Assembly: GCF_024753145.1 (NCBI RefSeq) | Contig: NZ_JANUGU010000006.1 | Coordinates: 248,001-312,000 of the forward strand | DNA from: Massilia terrae | GTDB taxonomy: Bacteria > Pseudomonadota > Gammaproteobacteria > Burkholderiales > Burkholderiaceae_D | Direction: 5' to 3' | DNA length: 64,000 nucleotides | Part shown: positions 18,999-29,930 of the stretch, in pieces | How the letters are laid out: each line of letters opens with the position of its first letter | Position numbering within the stretch: position 1 is the first letter of the stretch | Notes under the pieces: generated by a model | The model's database searches: none | What the model saw: only the letters and a program-made list of their open reading frames with translations | Told to the model about the DNA's origin: nothing | Program-made: the position numbers and the translations under genes

Positions 18999-20792
18999 AT
19001 GAAGTCAATCTGGAAGCTGTGTGCGGCGGCCCTGATCGCGGCCGGCGCATTCACCGGCCTGGCACAGGCCCAACAAGCCAAGATGGCGCACGGCGTGCCC
19101 TTCGTGGCGCAGACCGATCGCCTGATCATCAAGTACAAGGATTCGGAACCGAACGGCAAGGGCGCGGCCCATGCCGCCCCGATCAGCCAGGCGCGCAAGG
19201 CCCTGATCGACCGCGCGGGCCAGCAGTTCGGCCAGACCATGAAGCTGCTGCACACCATCGGCACCGGCGCCCACGTGATGCAGCTGGACCACAAGATGTC
19301 GCTGGACGAGGCGCAGGCAATGGCGGCCGACCTGATGGCGGGCGATCCCTCGGTCGAGTACGCCGAGCCGGACCGCATCATGACGGCCCAGTTCACGCCC
19401 AACGATCCGCAGTACAGCAACCAGTGGGATTACTACGACGCCACCGGCGGCCTGCGCCTGCCCGCGGCCTGGGACAAGTCGACCGGCGCCGGCATCAACG
19501 TGGCGGTGATCGACACCGGTTACCGCCCGCACGCCGACCTGTCCGGCCAGATCCTGCCGGGCTATGACTTCATCAGCAGCGCCACGATCGCCAACGACGG
19601 CAATGGCCGCGACAGCGATGCCAGCGACCCGGGCGACTGGGCCCCGGCCGGTTCCTGCGGCACGGGCGTGCCGTCGTCGGACCAGCCATCCAGCTGGCAC
19701 GGCACCCACGTGGCCGGCACCATCGCGGCGCTGACCAACAACGGCGTCGGCGTGGCGGGCGTGGCGTATGGCGCGAAGATCGTGCCGGCGCGCGTGCTCG
19801 GCCGCTGCGGCGGCTACACCTCGGACATCGCCGACGCGATGATCTGGGCTTCGGGCGGCACCATCAGCGGCGTACCCGACAACGCCAACCGCGCACGCGT
19901 GCTGAACCTGTCGCTGGGCGGCAGCGGCGCCTGCGACAGCACCACCCAGAACGCGATCAACAGCGCGCGCTCGCGCGGCAGCGTGGTGGTGGTGGCGGCC
20001 GGTAACTCGAACGTCAACGCCAGCAATGCCAGCCCGGCCAACTGCCAGGGCGTGATCGTGGTGGCGGCCACCAACCGCGCCGGCGGCAAGGCCTCGTACT
20101 CGAACTACGGCGCGATCGTGACGGTGGCGGCGCCGGGCGGCGATTCCACCGGCGGCATCCTGTCGACCCTGAACGCGGGCACCACGACGCCGGCCGGCGA
20201 CACCTACGCCTACTACATGGGCACCTCGATGGCCACCCCGCACGTGGCCGGCGTGGTGGCGCTGATGCTGTCGAAGAACCCGAGCCTGACGCCGGACGAC
20301 GTCGCGGCCAGGCTGAAGGCGACCGCGCGCCCGTTCCCGGCGGCCTGCTCGGGCTGCGGCGCCGGCATCGTCGATGCCTCGGCAGCGGTGACGGCGGCGA
20401 TCGGCACGACTACGACCCCGACGGCGCCCACCATCAACGAGACCGAGTCGAACAACACGCTGGCGAGCGCGAATCCGGTGAGCACCAGCGGCACCACGGT
20501 CAACGGCAATATGGGCTCGTCCACGGATACGGATTACTTCGTGGTGCAGCTCCCGGCCGGCAAATCGCTGACCGCGACGCTGACGCCGAATGCGAGCTCG
20601 GACTATGACCTGTATGTGTACGACGCCAACGGGACCCTGCTGGGCAAGAGCGTGAACGGCGCCGGGCAGATCGACGCCGTGACGCTGGCGAACGGCAGCA
20701 GCGCGACGGTGGCGCGGTATGTGCGGGTGTACTACTACGCGGGTGGGACTGGGGCGACCGGTGGCAAGTACACGCTGAAGCTGGGCTGGTAA
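18999..20792 (+). CDS. Secreted S8 subtilisin-like serine protease with PPC domain
   Basis: The 597-residue preproprotein has a signal peptide (cleavage near AQAQQ, residues 22-26), an I9-like propeptide (to about 135), and an S8 catalytic domain with triad Asp172 (AVIDTGY), His234 (HGTHVAG) and Ser410 (GTSMATPH). A C-terminal bacterial pre-peptidase (PPC) beta-domain follows (about 480-595; DTDYFVVQLPAGKSL, YDLYVYDANG). PPC domains are usually removed after secretion through the type II pathway. The ATG at 18999 is chosen for its Shine-Dalgarno and signal peptide; an upstream in-frame ATG at 18903 is not needed. A terminator follows. Confidence 0.93.
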   Translation: MKSIWKLCAAALIAAGAFTGLAQAQQAKMAHGVPFVAQTDRLIIKYKDSEPNGKGAAHAAPISQARKALIDRAGQQFGQTMKLLHTIGTGAHVMQLDHKMSLDEAQAMAADLMAGDPSVEYAEPDRIMTAQFTPNDPQYSNQWDYYDATGGLRLPAAWDKSTGAGINVAVIDTGYRPHADLSGQILPGYDFISSATIANDGNGRDSDASDPGDWAPAGSCGTGVPSSDQPSSWHGTHVAGTIAALTNNGVGVAGVAYGAKIVPARVLGRCGGYTSDIADAMIWASGGTISGVPDNANRARVLNLSLGGSGACDSTTQNAINSARSRGSVVVVAAGNSNVNASNASPANCQGVIVVAATNRAGGKASYSNYGAIVTVAAPGGDSTGGILSTLNAGTTTPAGDTYAYYMGTSMATPHVAGVVALMLSKNPSLTPDDVAARLKATARPFPAACSGCGAGIVDASAAVTAAIGTTTTPTAPTINETESNNTLASANPVSTSGTTVNGNMGSSTDTDYFVVQLPAGKSLTATLTPNASSDYDLYVYDANGTLLGKSVNGAGQIDAVTLANGSSATVARYVRVYYYAGGTGATGGKYTLKLGW

Positions 20793-20810
20793 GTAAGGTA
20801 GTAACGTCAC

Positions 20811-20838
20811 AAAGCGCGGCGCCAGCCGCGCTTTTTTG
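20811..20838 (+). terminator. Rho-independent terminator after the subtilase gene
   Basis: The stem AAGCGCGGC pairs with GCCGCGCTT around a short loop, followed by TTTTT. Confidence 0.88.
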
Positions 20839-20850
20839 TTAGCCGCAAAA

Positions 20851-20959
20851 CCGTCGTCCCGGCGCAGGCCGGGACCCATGGACAGCGTGCGTTGCCGAAA
20901 CGTTGAAGCCGCAGGCCTATTTGCTCAGCATGGGTTCCGGCCTTCGCCGGAACGACGGG
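20851..20959. repeat. REP/BIME-like element 3
   Basis: Two GTC(G)TCCCGGC-type palindromes face each other (20851-20875 and 20933-20958) with about 55 nt between them. The inner CCCATGGACAG / CTCAGCATGGG edges are shared with the elements at 23125 and 32046. It lies between the subtilase terminator and dinB. Confidence 0.75.
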
Positions 20960-20971
20960 CTTTAGCCAAAC

Positions 20972-21001
20972 TTGCAATCATCCACGCTTCCATGGAATAC
21001 T
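20972..21001 (+). promoter_or_regulatory. Candidate dinB promoter
   Basis: A -35-like TTGCAA (20972-20977) and -10-like AATACT (20996-21001) are separated by 18 bp. The -10 and the predicted start site run into the LexA box, the normal geometry for LexA repression. Confidence 0.5.
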
Positions 21002-21017
21002 GTACGAATTCACAGTA
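20998..21017 (+). promoter_or_regulatory. LexA (SOS) box upstream of dinB
   Basis: The 20-mer has the form TACTGT-N8-ACAGTA with perfect 6-bp arms, matching the CTGT-N8-ACAG LexA consensus of gamma- and betaproteobacteria. It overlaps the predicted -10 and ends 13 nt before the GTG start proposed for dinB. Confidence 0.88.
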
Positions 21018-21030
21018 TTTCAACATCCCC

Positions 21031-22107
21031 GTGACCGACCGCGCCCGCAAAATCATCCACTGCGATTGCGACTGCTTCTATGCGTCGGTCGAGATGCGCG
21101 ATGATCCATCGCTGCGCGGCCGCCCGCTCGCGGTTGGCGGCCGCCCCGAGCAGCGCGGCGTGGTCGCGACCTGCAACTACGAGGCGCGCAAGTTCGGCAT
21201 CCATTCCGCCATGGCGACCGCCCAGGCCATCAAGCTGTGCCCGCAACTGCTGGTGCTGCCGCCGGCGATGGAGAAATACCGGATCGCCTCGCGCCAGATC
21301 ATGGAGATCTACCGCAGCTACACCGAGCTGGTCGAGCCGCTGTCGCTGGACGAGGCCTACCTCGACGTGACCGATTCGCCGCACTGCAAGGGCAGCGCCA
21401 CCCTGATCGCGCAGGAGATCCGGCAGCGCATCTTCGAGACGGTCGGCATCACCGCCTCGGCCGGCGTGGCGCCGAACAAGTTCGTGGCCAAGATCGCCAG
21501 CGACTGGAACAAGCCGGACGGCCTGTTCCTGGTGCGGCCCGGCGAGGTGGACGCCTTCGTCGCGGCGCTTCCGGTGAAGAAGCTGTTCGGCGTGGGCAAG
21601 GTCACCGCGGCCAAATTGAACAATCTCGGCGTGCAGACCTGCGCCGACCTGCGCAGCTGGACCGTGCAGGACCTGCAGCATCACTTCGGCAGCTTCGGCC
21701 TGCGCCTGCACGACTTGTGCCGCGGCATCGACTTCCGCGAAGTCAGCAACTCGCGCGAGCGCAAGTCGATCAGCACCGAGGAAACCTACACGCCGGACGT
21801 GCCGGACCTGTCGGCCTGCCTGGACCTGCTGCCCGAGTTGTACGAGCAACTGATCGGCCGCATCAAGCGCTCGGGTGCTGAAAAAATGGTCAACAAGCTG
21901 TTCGTGAAGATCAAGTTCGCGGACTTCCAGCAGACCACGGTCGAATGCGTCGGCTTCGCGCCACATATCCCGACCTACGCGCGGCTGATGGAGACCGGCT
22001 GGCTGCGTGCCAGCCGTCCCGTTCGCCTGCTGGGCGTGGGTGTGCGGCTGGGCGATGCCGAGCAGGTCGAGCAGCTGCGGCTGTTTGACGATGAGGCAAC
22101 AGTGTGA
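21031..22107 (+). CDS. dinB: DNA polymerase IV (Y family, SOS-regulated)
   Basis: The 358-residue translesion polymerase has the catalytic motifs HCDCDCFYASVE (an unusual Cys-rich variant of the DxDxFFA motif) near the N terminus and SLDEAYLDVT about 100 residues later. A helix-hairpin-helix thumb (KKLFGVGKVTAAKLNNLGV) and little-finger domain follow. I set the start at GTG 21031 (VTDRARKIIHCD) rather than the in-frame ATG at 20992, because that ATG lies upstream of the LexA box and of the predicted transcription start. The GTG gives a length close to the family norm of about 350. It replicates past lesions and is induced by DNA damage. Confidence 0.9.
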   Translation: MTDRARKIIHCDCDCFYASVEMRDDPSLRGRPLAVGGRPEQRGVVATCNYEARKFGIHSAMATAQAIKLCPQLLVLPPAMEKYRIASRQIMEIYRSYTELVEPLSLDEAYLDVTDSPHCKGSATLIAQEIRQRIFETVGITASAGVAPNKFVAKIASDWNKPDGLFLVRPGEVDAFVAALPVKKLFGVGKVTAAKLNNLGVQTCADLRSWTVQDLQHHFGSFGLRLHDLCRGIDFREVSNSRERKSISTEETYTPDVPDLSACLDLLPELYEQLIGRIKRSGAEKMVNKLFVKIKFADFQQTTVECVGFAPHIPTYARLMETGWLRASRPVRLLGVGVRLGDAEQVEQLRLFDDEATV

Positions 22108-22197
22108 AAAAGCGGCTGCCGCGGGTGAGAACTTGCACCTCGGCAGCGTGTAGAATGTCGTTCCCCTGAAAAACTGAGACAACGGAAATCCAAGCTT

Positions 22198-23094
22198 ATG
22201 TGGTTCAAGAATCTCCAGATCTACCGTCTGCCCGCGCCGTGGGCGTTCACTCCCGAGCAAATGGAAGAGGCCCTGAAGCCACAAGGTTTTGTTCCCGCCA
22301 GCAGCAATGAACTGCTGCGCCAGGGCTGGGATTCGCCGCGCGGCAATGGCAATCTCGTCCATGTGGTCAACAAGCAAATGCTGCTGGTGCTCGGCACCGA
22401 GAAAAAGCTGCTGCCGGGTTCGGTGATCAACCAGGTCGCCAAGGCCAAGGCTGCCGAGCTGGAAGAGCAGCAGGGCTTCCCGCCGGGCAAGAAGGCGATG
22501 AAGGAACTGAAGGAGCGTGTGGCCGACGAGCTGCTGCCGCGCGCGTTCTCGATCCGCAGCAATGTGTGGGTGTGGATCGACCCGGTCAACGGCTGGCTGG
22601 TGGTGGACGCGGCGAGCCCGACCAAGGCCGACGACGTGATCAAGCTGCTGCTGAAGGCGGTGGACCGGATGCCGCTGGAATCGCTGCGCGTGCAGCGTTC
22701 GCCGGTGGCGGTGATGACCGGCTGGCTGGAAGCGGACGAGGCGCCGTACGGCTTCACGATCGACCAGGATACCGAACTGCGCGCCACGGGCGAGAGCAAG
22801 GCCGCGGTGCGTTACGTGAAGCACACGCTGGAGCCGGACGATATCCGCCGCCACATCGCCGCGGGCAAGCAGTGCACGCGCCTGGCGATGACGTGGAACG
22901 ACCGCATCTCCTTCGTGCTGACCGAGCAGCTGGCGATCAAGGGCGTGAAGCCGCTGGATGTGATCAAGGAAGGCGAGTCGGTCACCTACAGCGATGACGA
23001 GCGCTTCGATAACGACATCACCTTGATGACGGGTGAGTTGGCCAAACTGATGGCCGATGTCGTTGAGGCATTGGGCGGGGAAGCCAAGGCCTGA
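22198..23094 (+). CDS. rdgC: Recombination-associated protein RdgC
   Basis: The 298-residue protein matches RdgC over its length, from the N-terminal [15 protein letters not shown] to the [20 protein letters not shown] block and a C-terminal acidic tail. RdgC forms a ring-shaped dimer that binds double-stranded DNA and restrains RecA-mediated strand exchange. It follows dinB on the same strand after a 90-nt gap, so two DNA-damage-related genes are adjacent, although only dinB shows a LexA box. Confidence 0.95.
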   Translation: MWFKNLQIYRLPAPWAFTPEQMEEALKPQGFVPASSNELLRQGWDSPRGNGNLVHVVNKQMLLVLGTEKKLLPGSVINQVAKAKAAELEEQQGFPPGKKAMKELKERVADELLPRAFSIRSNVWVWIDPVNGWLVVDAASPTKADDVIKLLLKAVDRMPLESLRVQRSPVAVMTGWLEADEAPYGFTIDQDTELRATGESKAAVRYVKHTLEPDDIRRHIAAGKQCTRLAMTWNDRISFVLTEQLAIKGVKPLDVIKEGESVTYSDDERFDNDITLMTGELAKLMADVVEALGGEAKA

Positions 23095-23124
23095 TAGATC
23101 GCTGCGCGCAACTTAAAGTATGAA

Positions 23125-23231
23125 CCGTCGTTCCCGCGAAGGCGGGAACCCATAGACAGTATGCGCGGCCGCGCTTTTACGCCGCAGGCCTGCAAGCTCA
23201 GCATGGGTCCCCGCCTCCGCGGGGACGACGG
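23125..23231. repeat. REP/BIME-like element 4
   Basis: A GTTCCCGCGAAGGCGGGAAC palindrome (about 23128-23149) faces a second GGTCCCCGCCTCCGCGGGGAC palindrome (about 23206-23226). The spacer contains GCCGCAGGCCTGCAAGCTCA, very like element 3. It sits between the convergent rdgC and catalase genes. Confidence 0.8.
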
Positions 23232-23281
23232 TTTCGAAGCTAAACAAGAAGGCAGCAAACGCAGCAAGGCGGGCGGGAACC

Positions 23282-24874
23282 TTACTGGTTTCCAGTAACC
23301 TCCTCGCTCGTCGCCGGCTCCTCCGATTTCCCACCCATATGCCGCGCCTGATGCGGCGCCGGCTTGCCCTCCATCGGCGGCAGCGCTTTCGCCTTCTCCA
23401 GATCGATCCCCGCGCGCTCCGCCACGCGCCGCCCGTAGTCCTCGTCGCAGTGCCACAGGTGCCACACCATCCTCAGCTGGATCGGCTCGGGGCATGACTT
23501 CAGGTCGCCACCGACATTGTTGATCAGCTCCTCCCGCTCCCAGTCCTCGAAGCTCCGGTAACGCTCGCCCGCCTGGCGGTAGTCATCCGCCGTGCGCGAG
23601 GTCTGGTAGCGGCCGAGATGGCCTTCGACGTGCTGGTGGTAATCATGCTCCGGCTGCGCCGCTTCCTTCAGCCCGCCCACCAGGCTGGGCTCGTAGTTGA
23701 TGTGCTTGTCCTCGCCCCCGGTGTCGACGTAGAACGCCATCTGCCCGTCGCGCTGGTTGGTGCGCGGCTGCGCGCCTTGCTGCGGTGCGTTGACCGGCAG
23801 CTGCAGGTAGTTGGCGCCAACGCGGTAACGCTGCGTGTCCGAATACGACAAGGTGCGCCCTTGCAGCATCTTGTCGTCCGAGAAGTCGACGCCATCCACC
23901 AGCACCCCGGTCCCGAAGGCCGACTGCTCCGTCTCCGCAAATACATTGTCCGGATTCTTGTCGAGCACCATGCGGCCCAGCGGCAACAGCGGGAACTTGT
24001 CTTCGGGCCAGAGCTTGGTGTCGTCCAGCGGATCGAAATCGAGCTCGGGATGGTCGCCGTCCGCCATCAGCTGCACGCAGAATTCCCACTCCGGGAACTC
24101 GCCGCGCTCGATCGCTTCATACAGATCGCGCGTGGCATGGCTGACGTCGTGCGCCTGGATCTCGGCGGCCTGCCGCGCGGTCAGGTTGCGCACGCCTTGC
24201 TTGGGCACCCAGTGGAACTTGACCAGGTGCGCCACGCCCTGGTCGTTCACCAGCTTGTAGGTGTTCACGCCCGAGCCTTCCATTTCGCGGTAGCTGGCGG
24301 GGATGCCCCACGGGCTCTTGACCCAGGTAACCATGTGCAGCGCTTCCGGGCTGTTGCTGACGAAGTCGTAGAAGCGCCAGGCTTCCTGCCGGTTGGTGAC
24401 CGGGTCCGGCTTGAATGCGTGGATCATGTCCGGGAACTTGATCGCGTCGCGGATGAAGAAGATCTTGAGGTTGTTGCCCACCAAATCCCAGTTGCCCTCG
24501 ACGGTCTTGAACTTGACCGCGAAGCCGCGCGGGTCGCGTGCGGTCTCGGGCGAATCCTTGCCGCCGATAACGGTGGAGAAGCGCACGAACATCGGCGTGC
24601 GCACGCCGGTCTGGTTCAGCACTTTGGCGCGCGTGTACTTGGATGCGGGCTCGTTTCCAATGTTGCCGTAAGCTTCAAAAAAGCCGTGGGCGCCGGTGCC
24701 GCGCGCGTGCACCACGCGCTCCGGCACGCGCTCGCGGTCGAAGTGCGTGATCTTTTCGATGAACTGGTAGTTCTCGAGCGTCGCCGGCCCGCGCTCGCCG
24801 ACGGTGCGCATCGACTGGTTGTCGCGGACAGGATGACCTTGCCGGGTGGTCAGCGTCGGGCGCTTGTCTTCCAT
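23282..24874 (-). CDS. Monofunctional haem catalase
   Basis: The 530-residue catalase has the distal His signature [15 protein letters not shown], the conserved [21 protein letters not shown] block and the proximal haem-Tyr motif [13 protein letters not shown]. It has no signal peptide, so it is cytosolic and disproportionates hydrogen peroxide. Length (under about 550) places it with small-subunit catalases rather than the 750-residue KatE type. Start ATG 24874 follows a GGGGAG Shine-Dalgarno; the longer in-frame start at 24940 is rejected. The KatA/KatB naming cannot be decided from sequence alone. Confidence 0.95.
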   Translation of the reverse strand: MEDKRPTLTTRQGHPVRDNQSMRTVGERGPATLENYQFIEKITHFDRERVPERVVHARGTGAHGFFEAYGNIGNEPASKYTRAKVLNQTGVRTPMFVRFSTVIGGKDSPETARDPRGFAVKFKTVEGNWDLVGNNLKIFFIRDAIKFPDMIHAFKPDPVTNRQEAWRFYDFVSNSPEALHMVTWVKSPWGIPASYREMEGSGVNTYKLVNDQGVAHLVKFHWVPKQGVRNLTARQAAEIQAHDVSHATRDLYEAIERGEFPEWEFCVQLMADGDHPELDFDPLDDTKLWPEDKFPLLPLGRMVLDKNPDNVFAETEQSAFGTGVLVDGVDFSDDKMLQGRTLSYSDTQRYRVGANYLQLPVNAPQQGAQPRTNQRDGQMAFYVDTGGEDKHINYEPSLVGGLKEAAQPEHDYHQHVEGHLGRYQTSRTADDYRQAGERYRSFEDWEREELINNVGGDLKSCPEPIQLRMVWHLWHCDEDYGRRVAERAGIDLEKAKALPPMEGKPAPHQARHMGGKSEEPATSEEVTGNQ

Positions 24875-24954
24875 GTTGGGCTCCCCCTTGGTTCGTCTGG
24901 AGAGCCGAGTATAGGAAGACGCCGCCAAGGGCAGCGCCACGTTGACGCAGCCGC

Positions 24955-25440
24955 TTACTTCGGCTCGAACACGCCGGCGGCGCGGTTCTTGGTCACGTTA
25001 TCCCACGAGAACACCTTGCCGTTCATGGCCACGTACACGCCGGACGGCAGGGCCTGCGCGACGCCGCAGGCGAAGCCGAGGTTGAACAGCGCGTCCGAAT
25101 TGGCGATCTCGTAGGGGATCATGGCGCCGGTCAGGATGATGGTCTTGTCGAGCGCGGCCGCGCCCAGCACGCCGGCGGTCTCGCGCATGGTGTCGGTGCC
25201 GTGGATGATGACGATGGCGCGCTCCGCCGAGGCCTGGCAGGAGGCCAGCACGCGCTGGCGGTCGGCGTCCTGCATGTCGAGCGAGTCGAGCAGGGGCAGG
25301 GTTTCCAGCGCGACAGGAATCGTCATGCGCGAGCGCGCGATGACCTGTGGCAAGTGGCTCTCGGCAAAGTCGAGCTTGCCCTTGATTTCGTCATAATGCT
25401 TGTCGAAGGTGCCGCCGGTGGCAATGATGCGCAAAGTCAT
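24955..25440 (-). CDS. Short asparaginase-family protein (N-terminal domain only)
   Basis: This 161-residue protein has only the N-terminal catalytic domain of the L-asparaginase/glutaminase family. Both catalytic threonine motifs are present: ATGGTFDK (residues 7-14) and HGTDTM (about 99-104). The Lys and Asp expected nearby are also there. The C-terminal domain of the usual 330-residue enzyme is missing. Short family members such as the Rhodospirillum rubrum enzyme (about 170 residues) are active, so this need not be a fragment: the reading frame ends cleanly 80 nt before the catalase start. It probably deamidates asparagine in the cytosol. Confidence 0.82.
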   Translation of the reverse strand: MTLRIIATGGTFDKHYDEIKGKLDFAESHLPQVIARSRMTIPVALETLPLLDSLDMQDADRQRVLASCQASAERAIVIIHGTDTMRETAGVLGAAALDKTIILTGAMIPYEIANSDALFNLGFACGVAQALPSGVYVAMNGKVFSWDNVTKNRAAGVFEPK

Positions 25441-25533
25441 AATCGTTTATAAACTAGTCGAAAAAAAGGTGGCTAATGATAGCTGCAAACGAGGTGTATC
25501 CACATGTGTCTGCGCTAGAATCGCTGCGGTCAG

Positions 25534-26334
25534 ATGAGTACACTCCACTCCCTTCGAACCCATAAAGCCTACGATTCAATGAAAGCCGTTGCTCCAGGAA
25601 CCGTGATTTTCCACCGTCACAAAGGCTATGGCGTGATTGTGCACGTCAACCTGCTGACGGGATGGATCTCGGCCCGCTTCGGCAACGAAGCGCGCACGCT
25701 TGACCTGAACCTGTCGAGTGACGAAGTGCAGCATGCCGACGGCGAGCCGATCCTGTTCCGCCGCGCTCCGCCGGACCGCATGCCGCACGCGCGCCTGATG
25801 GCGATGGTGCGCGAGTTGCACAAGGCGGGCTACCAGAAACTCTACCTCTATTCGTGGCCGAAGCCGTCCGGCTTGCACTGGCGCTGGCACCTGTTCACCG
25901 GCAAGCGCGACTGGATGCAGCGTCCGTGGCGCGAGGGCTGGTATGGCTCGGGCGCCGAGTACAACAACAATCCGGTGATGGGCTGGGGCGATACGCCGGG
26001 CGCCAGCACCGACGAGCTGATCCACTCTCTGGCGAAGTTCGATCCGCAGGGCCTGGCGCAGGCGCTGGGCAAGGACGAAGACCACACGGCGTGGTTCGCG
26101 GACGTGTGCGAGCTGCTGTTGCCGGGGTATATGTATAGCCTGGATATGCAGCGGGCGACGGCAGGGGGCGTGCGGGACAATCCTGCTGTGCCCATCGTGC
26201 CGGTGCGCGCGGGCTTGCCCCACTACAGCGGGCCGGCGATCGGCTGGCCGCCGGGCTGGGCCGGATTGTGGACGCGGTCGCATGTGATGCCGGCCCGTCG
26301 CATCAATCTCACGGGCGAGCCCGAGCTGCGCTGA
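25534..26334 (+). CDS. Hypothetical protein
   Basis: This 266-residue protein has no recognised domain. It has no signal peptide or membrane helices. The N-terminal 90 residues (PGTVIFHRHKGYGVIVHVNL) suggest a small beta-barrel, and the middle is rich in Trp and Gly (HWRWHLFTGKRDW, GWYGSGAEYNNN). An in-frame ATG at 25579 (MKAVAPG) could be the real start. It is transcribed divergently from the short asparaginase gene across a 93-nt gap and is flanked downstream by REP elements. Its codon use looks like its neighbours, so it is probably an authentic gene; no function is proposed. Confidence 0.65.
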   Translation: MSTLHSLRTHKAYDSMKAVAPGTVIFHRHKGYGVIVHVNLLTGWISARFGNEARTLDLNLSSDEVQHADGEPILFRRAPPDRMPHARLMAMVRELHKAGYQKLYLYSWPKPSGLHWRWHLFTGKRDWMQRPWREGWYGSGAEYNNNPVMGWGDTPGASTDELIHSLAKFDPQGLAQALGKDEDHTAWFADVCELLLPGYMYSLDMQRATAGGVRDNPAVPIVPVRAGLPHYSGPAIGWPPGWAGLWTRSHVMPARRINLTGEPELR

Positions 26335-26344
26335 TCTGCTTGCA

Positions 26345-26459
26345 AAATGGGGTTCCCGCCTGCGCGGGAAGTCGTTTCCGGCAGTGCCGGGAACGACGAA
26401 TGAGCTTAGTTAAAGCGGAAAGTAAGGTCGTCGTTCCCGCGCAGGCGGGAACCCCATTT
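26345..26459. repeat. REP/BIME-like element 5 with perfect 26-bp inverted arms
   Basis: The arm at 26345-26370 is an exact inverted copy of the arm at 26434-26459 (26 bp). Each arm is itself palindromic around TTCCCGC / GCGGGAA, and a third GTCGTTTCCGGC palindrome lies between them (26371-26397). It sits between two convergent genes. Confidence 0.85.
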
Positions 26460-26473
26460 CTTCAGCAAACCGC

Positions 26474-27463
26474 TTAGGCTTCCAACGCCTCGGGATTAAG
26501 AATATTGCTTGGCTTCCCGCTCGCAAAATTCACCACGTTCTCGAACGCCGCCCTGAAATACATCTCGTAGCTGTCCTTCTCCACATACCCCAGGTGCGGC
26601 GTCGCCAGCACCGTCGGGATGCGCAGCAGCTCCGCCCCCGCCGGCAGCGGTTCATCGTTGAACACATCCAGCGCCGCCCACCCCGGCCGCCCCGCACGCA
26701 AGGCCGCCTCCAGCGCCCCTTCCTGCACCAGTTCCGCACGGCTGGTGTTGACGAACAGCGCATCCGGCTTCATCCGCGCCAGGTCCTCCGCCGTCACCAG
26801 CCCGCGTGTCGCATCGGCCAGCCTGATGTGCAGGCTCAGCACGTCCGCCTGTTCAAAGAAAGCCTCACGGCTCGGCGCGGCTTCGAAGCCATCCGCCACC
26901 GCCGCCTGCCGGCTCTTCTCGCCGCCCCACACCAGCACCCGCATCCCGAAGGCCTTGCCGTAGCCCGCCACCAGCTTGCCGATCTTGCCGTAGCTCCAGA
27001 TCGCCAAGGTGCGGCCCTTGAGCGTGCGCCCCAGCCCGTTGAGCTGCGGGTTCACCGAGGCCGTCTGCCACAGCCCGTCCTTGAGATTGTTGGCATAGGG
27101 GACGATCCGCCGGCTGGCGGCCATGACCAGCGCCCAGGTCAGCTCGGCCGGCGCCACCGGCGAGCCAACCCCTTCCGCGATCGCGATGCCATGCTCGGTG
27201 GCCGCCACCACATCCACGTGGCCGCTGACCTTGCCGGTCTGCGAAATCAGCTTCAGGTTCGGCAGCTTGGCGAGCAGTGCACGCGGGAAAGTGGTGCGCT
27301 CGCGGATCAGCACCAAAGCGTCGAAGGACGCCAGCCGGATCGCCAGCTGGCCGATCCCGCGCGCGGAATTGGTGAACACTTTGACCTCGTGGCCGTCCAA
27401 TAAACGGAAGCAGTCGAGATGCCGTACGGCATCTTGGTAATCATCGAGAATGGCAATCTTCAT
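26474..27463 (-). CDS. D-2-hydroxyacid dehydrogenase family protein
   Basis: This 329-residue NAD(P)-dependent dehydrogenase of the phosphoglycerate dehydrogenase/D-lactate dehydrogenase superfamily has a substrate domain with VGSPVAPAELTWALVMAASR and a nucleotide-binding domain near SYGKIGKLVAGYGKAFGM (GxGxxG-like, with serine replacing the first glycine). Catalytic candidates are the Arg of NTSRAELV, a Glu in NDEPLPAG and the His of ATPHLGYV. It reduces 2-keto acids to D-2-hydroxy acids or the reverse; the substrate is not predictable. The ATG at 27463 is preferred to an adjacent GTG. It is divergent from pckG. Confidence 0.88.
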   Translation of the reverse strand: MKIAILDDYQDAVRHLDCFRLLDGHEVKVFTNSARGIGQLAIRLASFDALVLIRERTTFPRALLAKLPNLKLISQTGKVSGHVDVVAATEHGIAIAEGVGSPVAPAELTWALVMAASRRIVPYANNLKDGLWQTASVNPQLNGLGRTLKGRTLAIWSYGKIGKLVAGYGKAFGMRVLVWGGEKSRQAAVADGFEAAPSREAFFEQADVLSLHIRLADATRGLVTAEDLARMKPDALFVNTSRAELVQEGALEAALRAGRPGWAALDVFNDEPLPAGAELLRIPTVLATPHLGYVEKDSYEMYFRAAFENVVNFASGKPSNILNPEALEA

Positions 27464-27824
27464 CACTTTTAACTGAAATTAGGCAAGATTTCGTAAAAGA
27501 TTAACACGATATCCGGTTTTCCGAATAGTGCACTACATTGGTCAACAATTATTCCTACATTTTTGTTGTGACGAGCTTGAATCGGTCAATCAGGGGTGTA
27601 CAATCGGCCGGAAAGTTACAGGGTTGACACACTTCCCCCCCGCACGACCGGTCTTGAAAAAATATAAAAAATACAAGACTATGCTATGACCGCCGTACCT
27701 GCCGAACCCATCCCATTGATGGCTTCCCCAGCGCCAGCGAGCCGCCGCCTGGCGCGGCCCACCGGGCACACGACGATCCTGAGGTACCGGGACGACAGAA
27801 TTCTTAATTGGTATTGGAGGACCT
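27464..27824. other. Divergent intergenic region upstream of pckG
   Basis: This 361-nt AT-rich gap contains no supported gene. A TTGACA hexamer (27624-27629) has no matching -10 at normal spacing. An extended -10-like TGCTATGAC (27682-27690) is the best pckG promoter candidate. GGAGG (27816-27820) is the pckG ribosome binding site. A short reading frame at 27686-27871 that runs into pckG looks spurious. Confidence 0.5.
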
Positions 27825-29690
<1,866 letters not shown>

Positions 29691-29727
29691 TGAAGTGCGG
29701 CCGCTGGACGGCCGCGTTTAAAAGAAG

Positions 29728-29753
29728 AGCCGCAGTCCGCTGCGGCTTTTTTT
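29728..29753 (+). terminator. Rho-independent terminator after pckG
   Basis: AGCCGCAG (29728-29735) pairs with CTGCGGCT (29740-29747) around TCCG, followed by a T run. Confidence 0.9.
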
Positions 29754-29779
29754 CGCCTGTAATGCTTACCCCTGATAGT

Positions 29780-29810
29780 CCGTCGTTTCCCGCGCACGCG
29801 GGAACGACGG
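29780..29810. repeat. REP-like palindrome 6
   Basis: A CCGTCGTTTCCCGCG arm pairs with CGCGGGAACGACGG, apart from one bulged T. It belongs to the dispersed GTTCCCGC family and lies between the pckG terminator and the lanthipeptide exporter gene. Confidence 0.8.
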
Positions 29811-29930
29811 GGTTTGCTGGTTCATGCACCGCGCTTGAGAGCGTGGCTTTCGAGCCACTCGCTGCGCTCAATATTGCACAGTTTGCAACCCGTGATTATG
29901 ATGGGCTGATCGCGATAACCCGTGCTGCCC

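Noticed and set aside
20836..20991. Extended N terminus of dinB
   Set aside because: It translates the REP element, lies upstream of the LexA box and is not family-like.
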